A DNA stretch of 64,000 bases from positions 1-64,000 of the forward strand of contig DYEY01000026.1 in the NCBI GenBank assembly GCA_020725465.1, given 5' to 3'. Positions within the stretch are counted from its first letter, which is position 1. The number at the start of each line of letters is the position of its first letter. Shown one piece after another: positions 52,826 to 61,905 of this stretch. The notes beneath the pieces were generated by a model that saw only the letters and a list, made by a program, of their open reading frames with translations, made no database searches and was not told where the DNA came from. The DNA comes from Dethiobacter sp. (GTDB lineage Bacteria > Bacillota > Dethiobacteria > Dethiobacterales > Dethiobacteraceae). Position numbers and translations under genes: made by a program.

Positions 52826-53063
52826 AATGCAATATCTTTTTTTCCAGCTCACGCCAGACCGCCTCCGGCGTCTTGCCGCTGGCATTAATAACCGGCGCGT
52901 CCAGCGCCATTTTCTCAACGCCCATCATGTCAGCGTCGCCGCCGCTGATTACCGCCGCGTCGACCCGTGCCCCCGCTTTCATGTCCACCACATGGTATCC
53001 CTTTTCCCGCAGGTATTCCCGGACAGGCCACAGCCCCTCCTCAACGGCAATGGTCCTTTCCAC
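52824..53063 (-). CDS. UPF0180 protein, YkuS-like
   Basis: A 79-residue protein of the UPF0180/YkuS family: alpha/beta with VVDMKAGARVDAAVISGGD. Function unknown. GTG at 53063 follows GGAGG by 8 nt; the earlier GTG at 53069 is too close to it. Confidence 0.85.
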   Translation of the reverse strand: MERTIAVEEGLWPVREYLREKGYHVVDMKAGARVDAAVISGGDADMMGVEKMALDAPVINASGKTPEAVWRELEKKILH

Positions 53064-53110
53064 GGTCACGACCTCCTTTCACCGGTTATTGTGGGCAAGA
53101 GGAAGCCGGT

Positions 53111-53992
53111 TTATTCCGCGGGCACCCTTACTTTAAGGGCTCCCCGCTCCATGATTACCGTCACCGGGGTGCGGCCGTCCATTTCCCCGTCCGCCTGAAT
53201 GGCGGTTGTTAAATCACTGAATATTTCCACCCTGGTCGCCCTTAATACCCTGACCCCTGGATGTGTCACGTGCAGCCCCCTGTAAACTTTGGGGAAGATT
53301 TTGAGAAATTCCCATTTGGAGATGCTTGCCACCACAACCACGTCCGCCATGCCGTCCTGGCAGTCAGCATCCGGTGCCACTTTCATGCCGCCCCCGTAGT
53401 AGCGGCCGTTGGCTACCGCCACCAACCAGGTATCAGCGCTTATTTCCTCCCCGTCCAGGACCAGGCGGGTTTTCCTTGGCCGGAAGACCGCCAGCTGGCA
53501 GAACAGGGCCAGCACATAGCCAGCCGTGCCCCAAAACCGCTTAAAACGGCGGTTGGCCAGCAGGGCGACCTCAGCGTCAAGCCCCGTCCCCAGAACATTG
53601 AGAAAGCACCCCCTCTTAAACCGCCCCAGGTCTATGGCAGCGGTGCTTCCCCCAAGCAATACCCGGCAGGCCTGAATGGGGTCCGCCGGGATAGCCAGGG
53701 AACGGGCAAAGTCATTGCCGGTTCCGGCCGGTATAATGCCCATGACGGCTTCCGTCCCAGCCAGTGCGCCGGCCAGGCGGGAGAGCGTGCCGTCACCACC
53801 CACCGCAGCCACAATGGTGCCGGCACGGCGCGCGGCCTCTCTTCCCAGGCGCTCCACGTCGTCGGCATCCCGGCTGAAAGCAAAGTCAAAACTTATTTTC
53901 TGCTCCTCCAGGTAAGCCCGCAACTTTTCCCAGACCCGTGGCGCTTTTTTGTTATTGGCGTTAGGGTTGACAATAAAGAAGAGCCCGGTCAT
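53111..53992 (-). CDS. Diacylglycerol kinase-family lipid kinase (YegS/BmrU-like)
   Basis: A 293-residue kinase with the DAGKc signature VNPNANNKK at the N terminus, GGDGTLSRLAGAL around residues 65-77 and IPAGTGNDFARSL. It phosphorylates diacylglycerol or a similar lipid at the membrane. Its ATG overlaps the bactofilin stop by 4 nt, so it is coupled to that gene. Confidence 0.9.
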   Translation of the reverse strand: MTGLFFIVNPNANNKKAPRVWEKLRAYLEEQKISFDFAFSRDADDVERLGREAARRAGTIVAAVGGDGTLSRLAGALAGTEAVMGIIPAGTGNDFARSLAIPADPIQACRVLLGGSTAAIDLGRFKRGCFLNVLGTGLDAEVALLANRRFKRFWGTAGYVLALFCQLAVFRPRKTRLVLDGEEISADTWLVAVANGRYYGGGMKVAPDADCQDGMADVVVVASISKWEFLKIFPKVYRGLHVTHPGVRVLRATRVEIFSDLTTAIQADGEMDGRTPVTVIMERGALKVRVPAE

Positions 53993-54357
53993 TTTTTGGG
54001 CTCTTGCTGGCGCATGGCGCAGGCACCCAGGAATACGGCGCCGTCTGCAACCTGCAGAGACTGGACCTGCACATCACCCTGCACTGTGCCCGTAACCAAA
54101 ATATTCAGGCACCCGGAGGCGGTGACGTTACCTTTAATGTATCCCGAAACCTCTATGTTTCGACCGTTTACGGAGGCTTCCAGCATGGCACTTTCACCTA
54201 CCACTATATCGCCGTCTGACACCACCTCTCCCTGTACCCTGCCGTCAATGCGCAAGGCACCGCTTCCCTGCAGCTTCCCGTTGATAACGGTATCTTTACC
54301 GATAACGGTCATTATTTTCCCTGAAATTTTGCCTGATTCCCTGCGCTTAAACCCCAT
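53989..54357 (-). CDS. Bactofilin (polymer-forming cytoskeletal protein)
   Basis: A 122-residue protein of the bactofilin family: right-handed beta-helix repeats with the pattern INGKLQGSGALRIDGRVQGEV and ISVSGYIKGNV, the signature of the fold. Bactofilins polymerise without nucleotide and guide local wall synthesis; elsewhere they work with M23 peptidases, which matches the upstream neighbour here. It overlaps that M23 gene by 11 nt and the lipid kinase gene by 4 nt. Confidence 0.94.
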   Translation of the reverse strand: MGFKRRESGKISGKIMTVIGKDTVINGKLQGSGALRIDGRVQGEVVSDGDIVVGESAMLEASVNGRNIEVSGYIKGNVTASGCLNILVTGTVQGDVQVQSLQVADGAVFLGACAMRQQEPKK

Positions 54358-55234
54358 CTGCCTGATCCTCCCGGTTGAGGTATTTTAGTGGGTCCACCGG
54401 TGTGCCACGCTCGTGTATTTCAAAGTGGAGGTGAGGACCGGTGGAGTAACCGGTGCTGCCCACTTCGCCAATCACCTGCCCTTTGACCACCAAATGTCCG
54501 GCTTTAACCGCGATACGGCGCAGGTGGGCATATAAAGTGGTATGCTCTCCGTGATCTATGATTATCAGGTTACCCCAGCCTGGACGGTAGCGGGCTTCTT
54601 TTACAGCGCCGTCCGCAGCCGCTTTAACCGGGGTGCCGGACGGGGCACCGATATCAATGCCGTGGTGAAACTCCCGGCGCAGAGAATGGGGCGCCCGGCG
54701 CCAGCCAAAAGGAGAGGTGACCCGGCCCAAGACCGGCCAGATATCGGGGGTGGCGGCCAGCTTGGCCCGGTATTTTTCTGCTTCCGACCGGAGGGCTGTC
54801 AGTTCCTCCTCTCTTCTTGGCAGAACCTGCTGCAGGTAATTAATGGCATCGTCAATGGACCGGCCCGTCCGGGTTCCGGACCGGCTTTGCAACTTCAGCC
54901 GGGGTTCATCCGCCCCGGCCGGCTCCCCCGCCACTATTTCCCTGACTTCCCGGCCCAGCTCGTCAAGGAGGGTTACCTGCTCCAGCAGCACCTCAATCTC
55001 ATTCTCCAGGTGGACCAACCTAACCCGGTGTGCGGCGTTTTCCGCGTCAACCCCCGACAGGCGGGCTACCTCTGCAGCCAGCTCGCTGTGTGAATGGTAC
55101 AGCCAGGTTATGCCACCGGCCAAGAGCATCAGCAGCAACAAAAAAACACCTGCAGCCCTGGCGCTTATCTGCAGGCCCACCGGAGAACTTTTACCCCTTG
55201 ATATAATAAGGACAGTGTAGACCCGCTTCGCCAT
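54347..55234 (-). CDS. M23 family metallopeptidase
   Basis: A 295-residue membrane-anchored peptidase. Membrane segment at about 28-48, coiled coil (55-150) and a C-terminal M23 domain with HHGIDIGAPSGTP and HLHFEI zinc motifs, both intact. It cleaves or regulates peptidoglycan peptides. Together with the overlapping bactofilin gene it forms a likely cytoskeleton-guided wall-remodelling pair. Confidence 0.93.
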   Translation of the reverse strand: MAKRVYTVLIISRGKSSPVGLQISARAAGVFLLLLMLLAGGITWLYHSHSELAAEVARLSGVDAENAAHRVRLVHLENEIEVLLEQVTLLDELGREVREIVAGEPAGADEPRLKLQSRSGTRTGRSIDDAINYLQQVLPRREEELTALRSEAEKYRAKLAATPDIWPVLGRVTSPFGWRRAPHSLRREFHHGIDIGAPSGTPVKAAADGAVKEARYRPGWGNLIIIDHGEHTTLYAHLRRIAVKAGHLVVKGQVIGEVGSTGYSTGPHLHFEIHERGTPVDPLKYLNREDQADGV

Positions 55235-55278
55235 GATACCACCTCATGCTTCGAAGTTGCCCGCACCGCCTGTTCTCC

Positions 55279-55764
55279 TCAGGGAGAAAGACGAAACGAT
55301 TCCGCAGCGCGCCTGATCGCCTCCTGCTCCTCAGTGCTTAACTGATAAGAAGACTGGCCGCCCGAGACCGGCTTGGCGTAGGTCCTGGACTCTTCCCTGC
55401 CGTAAATACTGCTTAGCACCACACCGTTTCTGCGGGCGTCAAGGAGGGCTACGGCAAATGAGAGGTCGCTGCCGGTATTCTGAAAAGCATTAAACCGGAC
55501 GATACCCACCCCGCGGATGGCGGTATCAAGGGTTCCGGCTATGGCCCTGAGGCTGGCTTGGTTGTCGGCCGCTAACCCCTCAATTCTCCGCTGTTCTTTT
55601 AGTATGTCCGAGAGCATGGTCTCCAGGCTAACGCCGCCGCTCCCGCGCATAAACTCCCGGTAACGTCTGGACAGGGAGGAAACCTTCCAAAACAGGACAA
55701 CAATGAGGACAAAGGCCAGGGCAAGCATCCCCAGCACCAGGTACAGGAAAAGCTCCAAATCCAT
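55279..55764 (-). CDS. DUF4446 membrane protein
   Basis: A 161-residue protein with one N-terminal membrane segment (about 5-27) and a cytoplasmic domain that ends in the typical DUF4446 pattern (VGIVRFNAFQNTGSDLSFA). Function unknown. Start at 55764 follows GGAGG; an upstream start adds 15 residues. It sits beside parB-parA in many Firmicutes. Confidence 0.86.
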   Translation of the reverse strand: MDLELFLYLVLGMLALAFVLIVVLFWKVSSLSRRYREFMRGSGGVSLETMLSDILKEQRRIEGLAADNQASLRAIAGTLDTAIRGVGIVRFNAFQNTGSDLSFAVALLDARRNGVVLSSIYGREESRTYAKPVSGGQSSYQLSTEEQEAIRRAAESFRLSP

Positions 55765-55838
55765 GCCGCCTCCAAAGGGAGGCAAAGCTGCTAATTCGAC
55801 ACGCAACACCCGATTCCTCCCATCCCCCCAAAAAAATT

Positions 55839-56540
55839 TTAAACGCCTGAAAAAAACGTCCAGACCATTGCCACCGGGATGGCAGGGAGCATGTTTGCCA
55901 CTTTAAGCTCTTTCAGCTGCAACAGATTGAGGCCAATGGCAAAAATAAGCAGCCCTCCCACCGCGGAAGATTCGGCAATGACAGCCTCATCCAGAAATGG
56001 CCTGAGCGCACCGGCCGCCATGGCTATGGAGCCCTGATACGCCACAACCGGCAACGCAGACAAGCTTACCCCCGGGCCCATGGCTGCACCCAGGGCAACC
56101 GCTGTCACCCCGTCCAGCACAGACTTTGCATACAAAATCTGGTGTCTGCCCAGCAGGCCGCTCTCCAGCGCCCCGGTCACGGCCATTGCTCCCACGCCGT
56201 AAAGCAGGGTGGCAAACACAAAGGCGCTGGCGAGACCGGAGCCGCTTCGCGCCGCCCTCTTCTCCACCCAAAGCCCGGCGCGTCGCAGCAGGGCGTCTAT
56301 GCCCAGAGCTTCGCCCAGCAGGCCACCCAACACCAGGCTTAATATCAGGACAAGCAGGTTCCGGTAGCCCAGCGCCATTTGTATGCCGATCAGCGTTACC
56401 GCCAGAGCTATACCCTGCATCACCACAGCTTTGTAGCCGGGAGGTATCCGGTTGCCCAGAAGCACCCCCAGCATCCCGCCGGCCGCAATGGCCGCACCGT
56501 TAATCACGGTCCCCAGCAGGCTGTTCATGGTTGTCAGCAT
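55839..56540 (-). CDS. DUF554 membrane protein
   Basis: A 233-residue integral membrane protein with six or seven segments and the DUF554 hallmarks LGTVINGAAI, LYGVGAMAVTGALESGL and FAIGLNLLQLKELKVANMLPA. Possibly a small-solute transporter; not known. It lies just downstream of parB, separated by the first parS. Confidence 0.9.
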   Translation of the reverse strand: MLTTMNSLLGTVINGAAIAAGGMLGVLLGNRIPPGYKAVVMQGIALAVTLIGIQMALGYRNLLVLILSLVLGGLLGEALGIDALLRRAGLWVEKRAARSGSGLASAFVFATLLYGVGAMAVTGALESGLLGRHQILYAKSVLDGVTAVALGAAMGPGVSLSALPVVAYQGSIAMAAGALRPFLDEAVIAESSAVGGLLIFAIGLNLLQLKELKVANMLPAIPVAMVWTFFSGV

Positions 56541-56568
56541 ATACTGCTCCCCTTGTGGTCATTGATGA

Positions 56569-56584
56569 TGTTTCACGTGAAACC
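56569..56584. promoter_or_regulatory. parS centromere site 1
   Basis: TGTTTCACGTGAAACC, 15 of 16 bases identical to the consensus TGTTTCACGTGAAACA; ParB loads here. Confidence 0.93.
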
Positions 56585-56591
56585 ACAGCGC

Positions 56592-56607
56592 TGTTTCACG
56601 TGAAACG
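56592..56607. promoter_or_regulatory. parS centromere site 2, overlapping the parB 3' end
   Basis: TGTTTCACGTGAAACG, 15 of 16 to consensus. Its TTTCACGTGA core encodes the last two codons and stop of parB on the minus strand (Phe-Thr-stop). Confidence 0.93.
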
Positions 56608-57444
56608 GCAAAACATCTCGTAAAGACGCTCCAGCTCTTCCTGGTCAAAAAAGTGTATTTCCAGGCGGCCGGAGCCGCGGGGGCTTGTGCGGATTTTTAC
56701 CTCCGCACCACAGATTTCCCGCAGCTTTTCTTCCATGTCAGCCAGGTACCGGTCGTTTTGGCGCGGTTTTTCTTTTTTCTTGCCGTGGGCCGGTCCCATT
56801 CTTCCCGCCAGCTTTTCTGTTTCGCGTACCGACAGTCCCTGTTCCAACACCTGTCGGGCGGCCACCGGCTGTTTTTCCAGCGGCAGGGCCAAAATAGCCC
56901 GGGCGTGTCCCTCTGACAGGCGGCCTGCCGCCACCTCCCGGCGCACCTCTGCATTCAGGGCAAGCAGGCGCAACGTGTTGGCTACTGCCGGCCGGCTCTT
57001 GCCCAGGCGCTTGGCCAGCTGCTCCTGGGTATAGCCAAACTCCTCCTGCAGGCGCTGGTAAGCCTCTGCTTCTTCCATCGGGTTCAGGTCTTCTCTCTGC
57101 AGGTTCTCAATCAGCGCGATTTCCATCATATCTCTGGAACTGAAAGGCCTTACAATTACCGGTACCCGCTCCAGCCCGGCCAGCCTGGCCGCTCTTAAGC
57201 GCCGTTCGCCGGCAACCAGTTCATACCCGTTGCCGGCTCGCCGTACAATAAGCGGCTGCAAAACGCCGTGCTCTTTTACAGAGCTGACCAGCTCCCGCAT
57301 TTTTTCTTCGTCAAAGACTTTGCGGGGCTGATAGGGATTGGGACCGATGTCTTTTACATCAATTTCCTCCGCATCGGAAAGCGGGGTGTCATCAATGTCC
57401 GGGATAAGCGCCTGCAGGCCCTTACCCAGCCGCTTTTGTGTCAT
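56596..57444 (-). CDS. parB: Chromosome partitioning protein ParB
   Basis: A 282-residue CTPase/centromere-binding protein. N-terminal domain with GERRLRAARLAGL (CTP motif) and ENLQREDLNPMEEA, helix-turn-helix around residues 120-165 and the C-terminal dimerisation domain. It binds parS (two sites flank its 3' end) and spreads to organise the origin and load SMC. Its start overlaps parA by 23 nt. Confidence 0.96.
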   Translation of the reverse strand: MTQKRLGKGLQALIPDIDDTPLSDAEEIDVKDIGPNPYQPRKVFDEEKMRELVSSVKEHGVLQPLIVRRAGNGYELVAGERRLRAARLAGLERVPVIVRPFSSRDMMEIALIENLQREDLNPMEEAEAYQRLQEEFGYTQEQLAKRLGKSRPAVANTLRLLALNAEVRREVAAGRLSEGHARAILALPLEKQPVAARQVLEQGLSVRETEKLAGRMGPAHGKKKEKPRQNDRYLADMEEKLREICGAEVKIRTSPRGSGRLEIHFFDQEELERLYEMFCRFT

Positions 57445-58198
57445 TTTCCATCACTTCCTTGGCCAGTTCCTGGTAAACTTCCGCGCCTTTGGAACGGGCA
57501 TCATAAAATATTATGGGTTGGCCGTGGCTGGGCGCCTCGCTCAGGCGCACATTGCGCGGAATAACGGCTTTAAACACCTTGTCGCCGAAATGTTCTCTCA
57601 CTTCTTCGGCAACCTGGGTGGAAAGGTTGGTGCGGGAGTCGAACATGGTGAGAAGGACTCCTTCAAAACGCAAATTGCTGTTCAGATGTTTCTGTACCAG
57701 CTGAACCGTTTTGTTAAGCTGGCTCAATCCCTCCAGCGCATAGTACTCGCACTGGATGGGGATCAGTACCGTGTCGGCGGCGGTAAGCGCGTTTATGGTG
57801 AGAAGGCCCAGGGAAGGCGGGCAATCTATGATAACGTAGTCATATTCGCTCCTTATCCCGTCCAGTATACGGCGTAGCCGGACTTCCCGCGACAGGGTCG
57901 GGACCAGTTCAATCTCTGCTCCCGCCAGCTGTATGGTGGCAGGCACCACGTCCACCCCAGGGTATTCCGTCCTCTGGATAATATTCTTAAGCGGCATCTC
58001 ATTGATAAGCGCATCGTAAATGCATACCTTAACCCGTCTTTTTTCCAGCCCGATACCGCTGGTGGCATTGCCCTGCGGATCAATATCCAGGAGCAGTACC
58101 CGCTTCCCTTCCTGCGCCAGGCAAGCGCTCAGATTAACGGCGGTAGTCGTTTTACCGACCCCGCCTTTCTGGTTGGCCACTGCTATGATTCTTGCCAT
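57422..58198 (-). CDS. parA: Chromosome partitioning ATPase ParA
   Basis: A 258-residue Soj-type ATPase with the deviant Walker A KGGVGKTTTAVN at the N terminus and DPQGNATSG. It dynamically moves or regulates ParB-parS and DnaA. ATG at 58198 follows GAGGTGG. Coupled to parB. Confidence 0.96.
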   Translation of the reverse strand: MARIIAVANQKGGVGKTTTAVNLSACLAQEGKRVLLLDIDPQGNATSGIGLEKRRVKVCIYDALINEMPLKNIIQRTEYPGVDVVPATIQLAGAEIELVPTLSREVRLRRILDGIRSEYDYVIIDCPPSLGLLTINALTAADTVLIPIQCEYYALEGLSQLNKTVQLVQKHLNSNLRFEGVLLTMFDSRTNLSTQVAEEVREHFGDKVFKAVIPRNVRLSEAPSHGQPIIFYDARSKGAEVYQELAKEVMENDTKAAG

Positions 58199-58334
58199 CC
58201 TGACCACCTCGTTTTTCTGCCTTCACCTAATAATTCGTTGCTGCCCTTCCTGTTCCTGCCGCAGCCCTGTAATTTTGTAGAAATCAGGTGTAACAGGCAG
58301 ATTTCTGGCGGCCCTTGTCGTCATTTCCCGCTTT

Positions 58335-59165
58335 TCATTTCCTGTTTTTGGGCAGCCGGATGCGAACCTCAAAATAGTCGGCTTCCTCGGTCTCGGTTAC
58401 CTCCGGCGCCAGTCCGGCCTTTTCCATAATCCCCACAGCCTGCCGGACCGTATTGACAAAAATACGGATATCTCTGATGACAACTTTTTTCTTCTCCCTC
58501 TTTTCTTCTTTTTTACGGAGTATTTCGTCAACGCGCTTTTCCGCTTGCTTTACCGTCAGTCCCAGGTTACGAATTTCATGGAAAACCCTGATCTGGCTTT
58601 TTTCGTCTGCCAGCCGCAGCAGAGCCCTGGCGTGCCTTTCCGACAGATCCCCCTCCATCAGCTGCGCCTTTAGCTGGTCCGGCAGACGCAGCAGTCTCAA
58701 TTTATTGGCAATGGTAGACTGTGATTTGCCAATTCTCTGCGCCAGCACTTCCTGTGTCAGGCCAAACTCTGTAAGCAGCCGCGCAAAACCCTGAGCTTCC
58801 TCCAGGAAATGCAGGTTTTCCCTCTGCAGGTTTTCAATCAAAGCAATGGTAGCCATGGCGTTGTCGTTTAAATCCCTGATAACGGCCGGGATGCTTGTCC
58901 AGCCCAGGCTTCTGCAGGCCAGGCAGCGCCTCTCACCTGCCACCAGCTGGTAGAAACCGTCTTTTTTGCGCAGGATGACCGGTTGTAACAACCCGTACGT
59001 TTTAATAGACTGCGCCAGCTCGTCAATTTTATTTTCATCAAAATGTTTTCTGGGCTGAAAAGGGTTGGCTTGTATCTTTTCAAGCGGCACAGGCTGAATC
59101 TCTTCTCTTTTATAGTCAGCCGCATCCAGCCGCAGCAGCTTGCTCCAGGCGTCACTCATCCTCAT
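58335..59165 (-). CDS. noc: Nucleoid occlusion protein Noc
   Basis: A 276-residue ParB paralogue with GERRCLACRSLGW, ENLQRENLHFLEEA and helix-turn-helix TQEVLAQRIGKSQSTIANKLRLLRLP; the short basic N terminus could bind the membrane. Noc blocks FtsZ assembly over the nucleoid by binding NBS sites. It lies before parA as in Bacillus. Start may be the second ATG (59159), 9 nt after GGGGG. Confidence 0.88.
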   Translation of the reverse strand: MRMSDAWSKLLRLDAADYKREEIQPVPLEKIQANPFQPRKHFDENKIDELAQSIKTYGLLQPVILRKKDGFYQLVAGERRCLACRSLGWTSIPAVIRDLNDNAMATIALIENLQRENLHFLEEAQGFARLLTEFGLTQEVLAQRIGKSQSTIANKLRLLRLPDQLKAQLMEGDLSERHARALLRLADEKSQIRVFHEIRNLGLTVKQAEKRVDEILRKKEEKREKKKVVIRDIRIFVNTVRQAVGIMEKAGLAPEVTETEEADYFEVRIRLPKNRK

Positions 59166-59210
59166 CTACCCCCACGAAACAGTTTTAAAATATTTTCGAC
59201 ACGTCACAGG

Positions 59211-59240
59211 AATATCCTGCCATAGCAATATTGCCGTCAA
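59211..59240 (-). promoter_or_regulatory. Candidate promoter of noc
   Basis: TTGACG (59235-59240), 18-nt spacer and GATATT (59211-59216) on the minus strand, with the palindrome GCAATATTGC in the spacer. Confidence 0.45.
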
Positions 59241-59274
59241 AAAAATAACGGCGCCGGAATTTGTTCCGGCGCCG
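59239..59274 (-). terminator. Terminator of rsmG
   Basis: 11-bp stem CGGCGCCGGAA/TTCCGGCGCCG (59249-59259, 59264-59274) followed on the minus strand by TTATTTTTTT. Confidence 0.9.
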
Positions 59275-59286
59275 GCTTCCATTTCT

Positions 59287-60006
59287 TTAGCTCTGCCGCC
59301 CCAGCGGGCGCTTTTTGGGCACACCAACCCGCCGCGGGTACCTGGCGGGAGTGGGGCCTGTCTTTCTGAAAATCAGAAGTGCTCTCTCTCCTGTTACCTC
59401 TGGCAGCATATACCGGTGTATCTCTTCCGTTTTGGCGCCAAGCTCGGCCAGGGCCAGCCCGGCCTGCTCCAGCTCTCCGGCATACCCCGTTCCTTTATAA
59501 GCGGCGAAAAAGCCTCCGGTGGCAACAAAAGGAAGGCAAAGTTCCAATAAAATGTCCAGCCGCGCCAGGGCGCGGGAGACAACCAGCAAATATTTTTCCC
59601 TGTATTCCTCCTGCCGGCCCAGCTCCTCGGCCCTGCCGGTAACCACCTTTACGCCGCAAAGTCCGAGGCTTTGCACGGTTTCCCGCAGGAAATCGGTTTT
59701 CTTCCGCACCGATTCCAGGAGGGTCAACTCCAGGGCGGGACGTGCCAGTTTAAGCGGGATACCCGGCACCCCCGCCCCGCTTCCCACGTCAAGCACCGGT
59801 ACCGGGGGGTTGTCCCGCCAACGCAACAATTCAAGGGCATCCAGAAAGTGCCTGATATAGACTTCACGCCTTGATGTTATCCTGGTCAGGTTGGCCCTTT
59901 GGTTACCCCTCCCCAGCAGTTCCAAATAATCATCGAAATTTTTGCCCGCTTCTTCCGGCAAGGAGACGCCGCGCTCCCTGGCCAGCGCCATAAACTCCTC
60001 ACCCAT
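59287..60006 (-). CDS. rsmG: 16S rRNA guanine-527 N7-methyltransferase
   Basis: A 239-residue SAM-dependent methyltransferase with the motif [30 protein letters not shown] and [15 protein letters not shown] at 60006 overlaps the mnmG stop by 8 nt; the frame extends much further upstream but that part is antisense to nothing conserved and lies inside mnmG. Last gene of the mnmE-mnmG-rsmG operon. Confidence 0.94.
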   Translation of the reverse strand: MGEEFMALARERGVSLPEEAGKNFDDYLELLGRGNQRANLTRITSRREVYIRHFLDALELLRWRDNPPVPVLDVGSGAGVPGIPLKLARPALELTLLESVRKKTDFLRETVQSLGLCGVKVVTGRAEELGRQEEYREKYLLVVSRALARLDILLELCLPFVATGGFFAAYKGTGYAGELEQAGLALAELGAKTEEIHRYMLPEVTGERALLIFRKTGPTPARYPRRVGVPKKRPLGRQS

Positions 60007-61885
60007 TGCCTTTTGACCTGCGCCTTTCCTTTTCAAGGTACAAAAGCAGAATGCTGATATCGGCGGGAGATACCCCGGAAATCCTGCCGGCCTGCCCAAC
60101 CGAGAGCGGGCGGATCCGGGACAGCTTTTCCGCAGCTTCACGGGAAAGCCCGTCCAGGAGGTGATAGGGAAAATCCGATGGTATTTCTCTTTTCTCTCCT
60201 TTTTGGAACCTTTCAACCTGCTGGAGCTGTTTCTCGATATATCCCTCATACTTGATCTGTATTTCGGCCTGTTCGTATATCGCCCTCTCCGGCAAAACAA
60301 AGCCGGCAAGCCTGGCAATATCACGGTAGCTCAGTTCCGGCCGCCGCAGCAGCTGGGCGGCGGCGGTGGGAGCTACCAGCGGCCTGCTTTCCTTTTGTTC
60401 CAGGTACTTGTTCACGCTGTCGGTGGGAGGAACAACAGTCTTCCGCAGCCTTTCCACCTCTTCTTCTACCGCCCGCTTCTTCTCTTCAAACCGGCGGTAG
60501 CGGTCGTCGTCAACCAGCCCCACCCGGTAACCCAGCGGCGTCAGCCGCCATTGGGCGTTATCATGCCGGAGCAACAGGCGGTATTCGGCGCGTGAGGTCA
60601 TTATCCGGTAAGGCTCATTGGTTCCTTTGGTTACCAGGTCATCAATAAGTACCCCTATATACCCCTGGGAGCGGTCAATAATAAGCGGCGGTTTACCCTT
60701 AACCTGTAAAGCGGCGTTCAGTCCGGCCACCAGTCCCTGCGCTGCCGCTTCCTCATACCCGGAGGAACCGTTAATCTGCCCGGCCGAGAACAGCCCGTCC
60801 ACCAGCTTGGTTTCCAGTGTCAGTTTAAGCTGTAGCGGGTCCAGGCAGTCATATTCGATGGCATACCCGGGCCGCATTATCCTGGCATTTTCCAGGCCGG
60901 GAATGGTCTGCAGCATGGCCACCTGCACGTCCTCCGGCAGGCTGGTTGACATACCCTGAACATAAAACTCCGCGGTATCCCGGCCTTCCGGTTCCAGAAA
61001 AACCTGGTGACCCACCCGCTCGCTGAAACGTACAACTTTGTCTTCAATAGATGGACAGTAGCGCGGTCCCACTCCTTTTATCTCACCGGAAAAAAGGGGT
61101 GACCGGTGCAGGTTTTCTCTGATCACCCGGTGGGTGTTTTCATTGGTGTGCGTCAGCCAGCAAGGCACCTGCTCCGGGACTGCAGGCTCCCCTTCGAAGG
61201 AAAAGGACAGCGGCCCTGCGTCTCCGGGCTGAATCAGAGTTCTGCCAAAGTCAATGGAATCGCGGTGGATACGGGGCGGCGTCCCGGTTTTAAAGCGCGG
61301 CAGCAAAAACCCCAGTTTTCGCAGTGAACCGGACAGCCTGGTGCTGGCTGCCTGCCCGTTTGGCCCACCCTGGTAACTGTGCTGCCCGATAATTATCCTG
61401 CCTTTCAGGTAGGTCCCCGTTGTAATAACCACCGCAGTTGCAGCATAAAAGGCACCGGTGTGGGTCCGGACCCCTTTTACTCTGCCGCCCTTTACCCTTA
61501 TCTCTTCCACCATTGCCTGCCGCAGGTGCAAATTGGGCTCATTTTCCAGAACCCGGCGCATCTCTTTCTGATAAAGCCACTTGTCGGCCTGGGCGCGCAG
61601 GGCACGGACTGCCGGTCCTTTGGCCGTATTGAGGAGCCGTATCTGGATAAGTGTCCGGTCGATCACCTTGGCCATCTGACCGCCCAGCGCGTCCACTTCC
61701 CGCACCAGGTGGCCTTTGGCCGGGCCACCAATGGCCGGGTTACAGGGCATCATGGCCACCGCATCCAAATTGATGGTAAGCAGCAGTGTCCGGCAGCCCA
61801 GGCGCGCTGACGCCAGAGCCGCTTCACAACCGGCGTGTCCGGCGCCGATTACCACCACATCGTATTCTCCTGCCTGGTACGCCAC
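59999..61885 (-). CDS. mnmG: tRNA uridine-34 5-carboxymethylaminomethyl modification protein, FAD subunit
   Basis: A 628-residue flavoprotein that with MnmE modifies wobble U34 of tRNAs. FAD-binding [12 protein letters not shown] near residue 14, [17 protein letters not shown] and [21 protein letters not shown] are visible; the C-terminal helical domain is complete. It is 20 nt downstream of mnmE. Confidence 0.97.
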   Translation of the reverse strand: MAYQAGEYDVVVIGAGHAGCEAALASARLGCRTLLLTINLDAVAMMPCNPAIGGPAKGHLVREVDALGGQMAKVIDRTLIQIRLLNTAKGPAVRALRAQADKWLYQKEMRRVLENEPNLHLRQAMVEEIRVKGGRVKGVRTHTGAFYAATAVVITTGTYLKGRIIIGQHSYQGGPNGQAASTRLSGSLRKLGFLLPRFKTGTPPRIHRDSIDFGRTLIQPGDAGPLSFSFEGEPAVPEQVPCWLTHTNENTHRVIRENLHRSPLFSGEIKGVGPRYCPSIEDKVVRFSERVGHQVFLEPEGRDTAEFYVQGMSTSLPEDVQVAMLQTIPGLENARIMRPGYAIEYDCLDPLQLKLTLETKLVDGLFSAGQINGSSGYEEAAAQGLVAGLNAALQVKGKPPLIIDRSQGYIGVLIDDLVTKGTNEPYRIMTSRAEYRLLLRHDNAQWRLTPLGYRVGLVDDDRYRRFEEKKRAVEEEVERLRKTVVPPTDSVNKYLEQKESRPLVAPTAAAQLLRRPELSYRDIARLAGFVLPERAIYEQAEIQIKYEGYIEKQLQQVERFQKGEKREIPSDFPYHLLDGLSREAAEKLSRIRPLSVGQAGRISGVSPADISILLLYLEKERRRSKGNG

Positions 61886-61905
61886 AGTCTCACCTGCTTT
61901 ACTTG

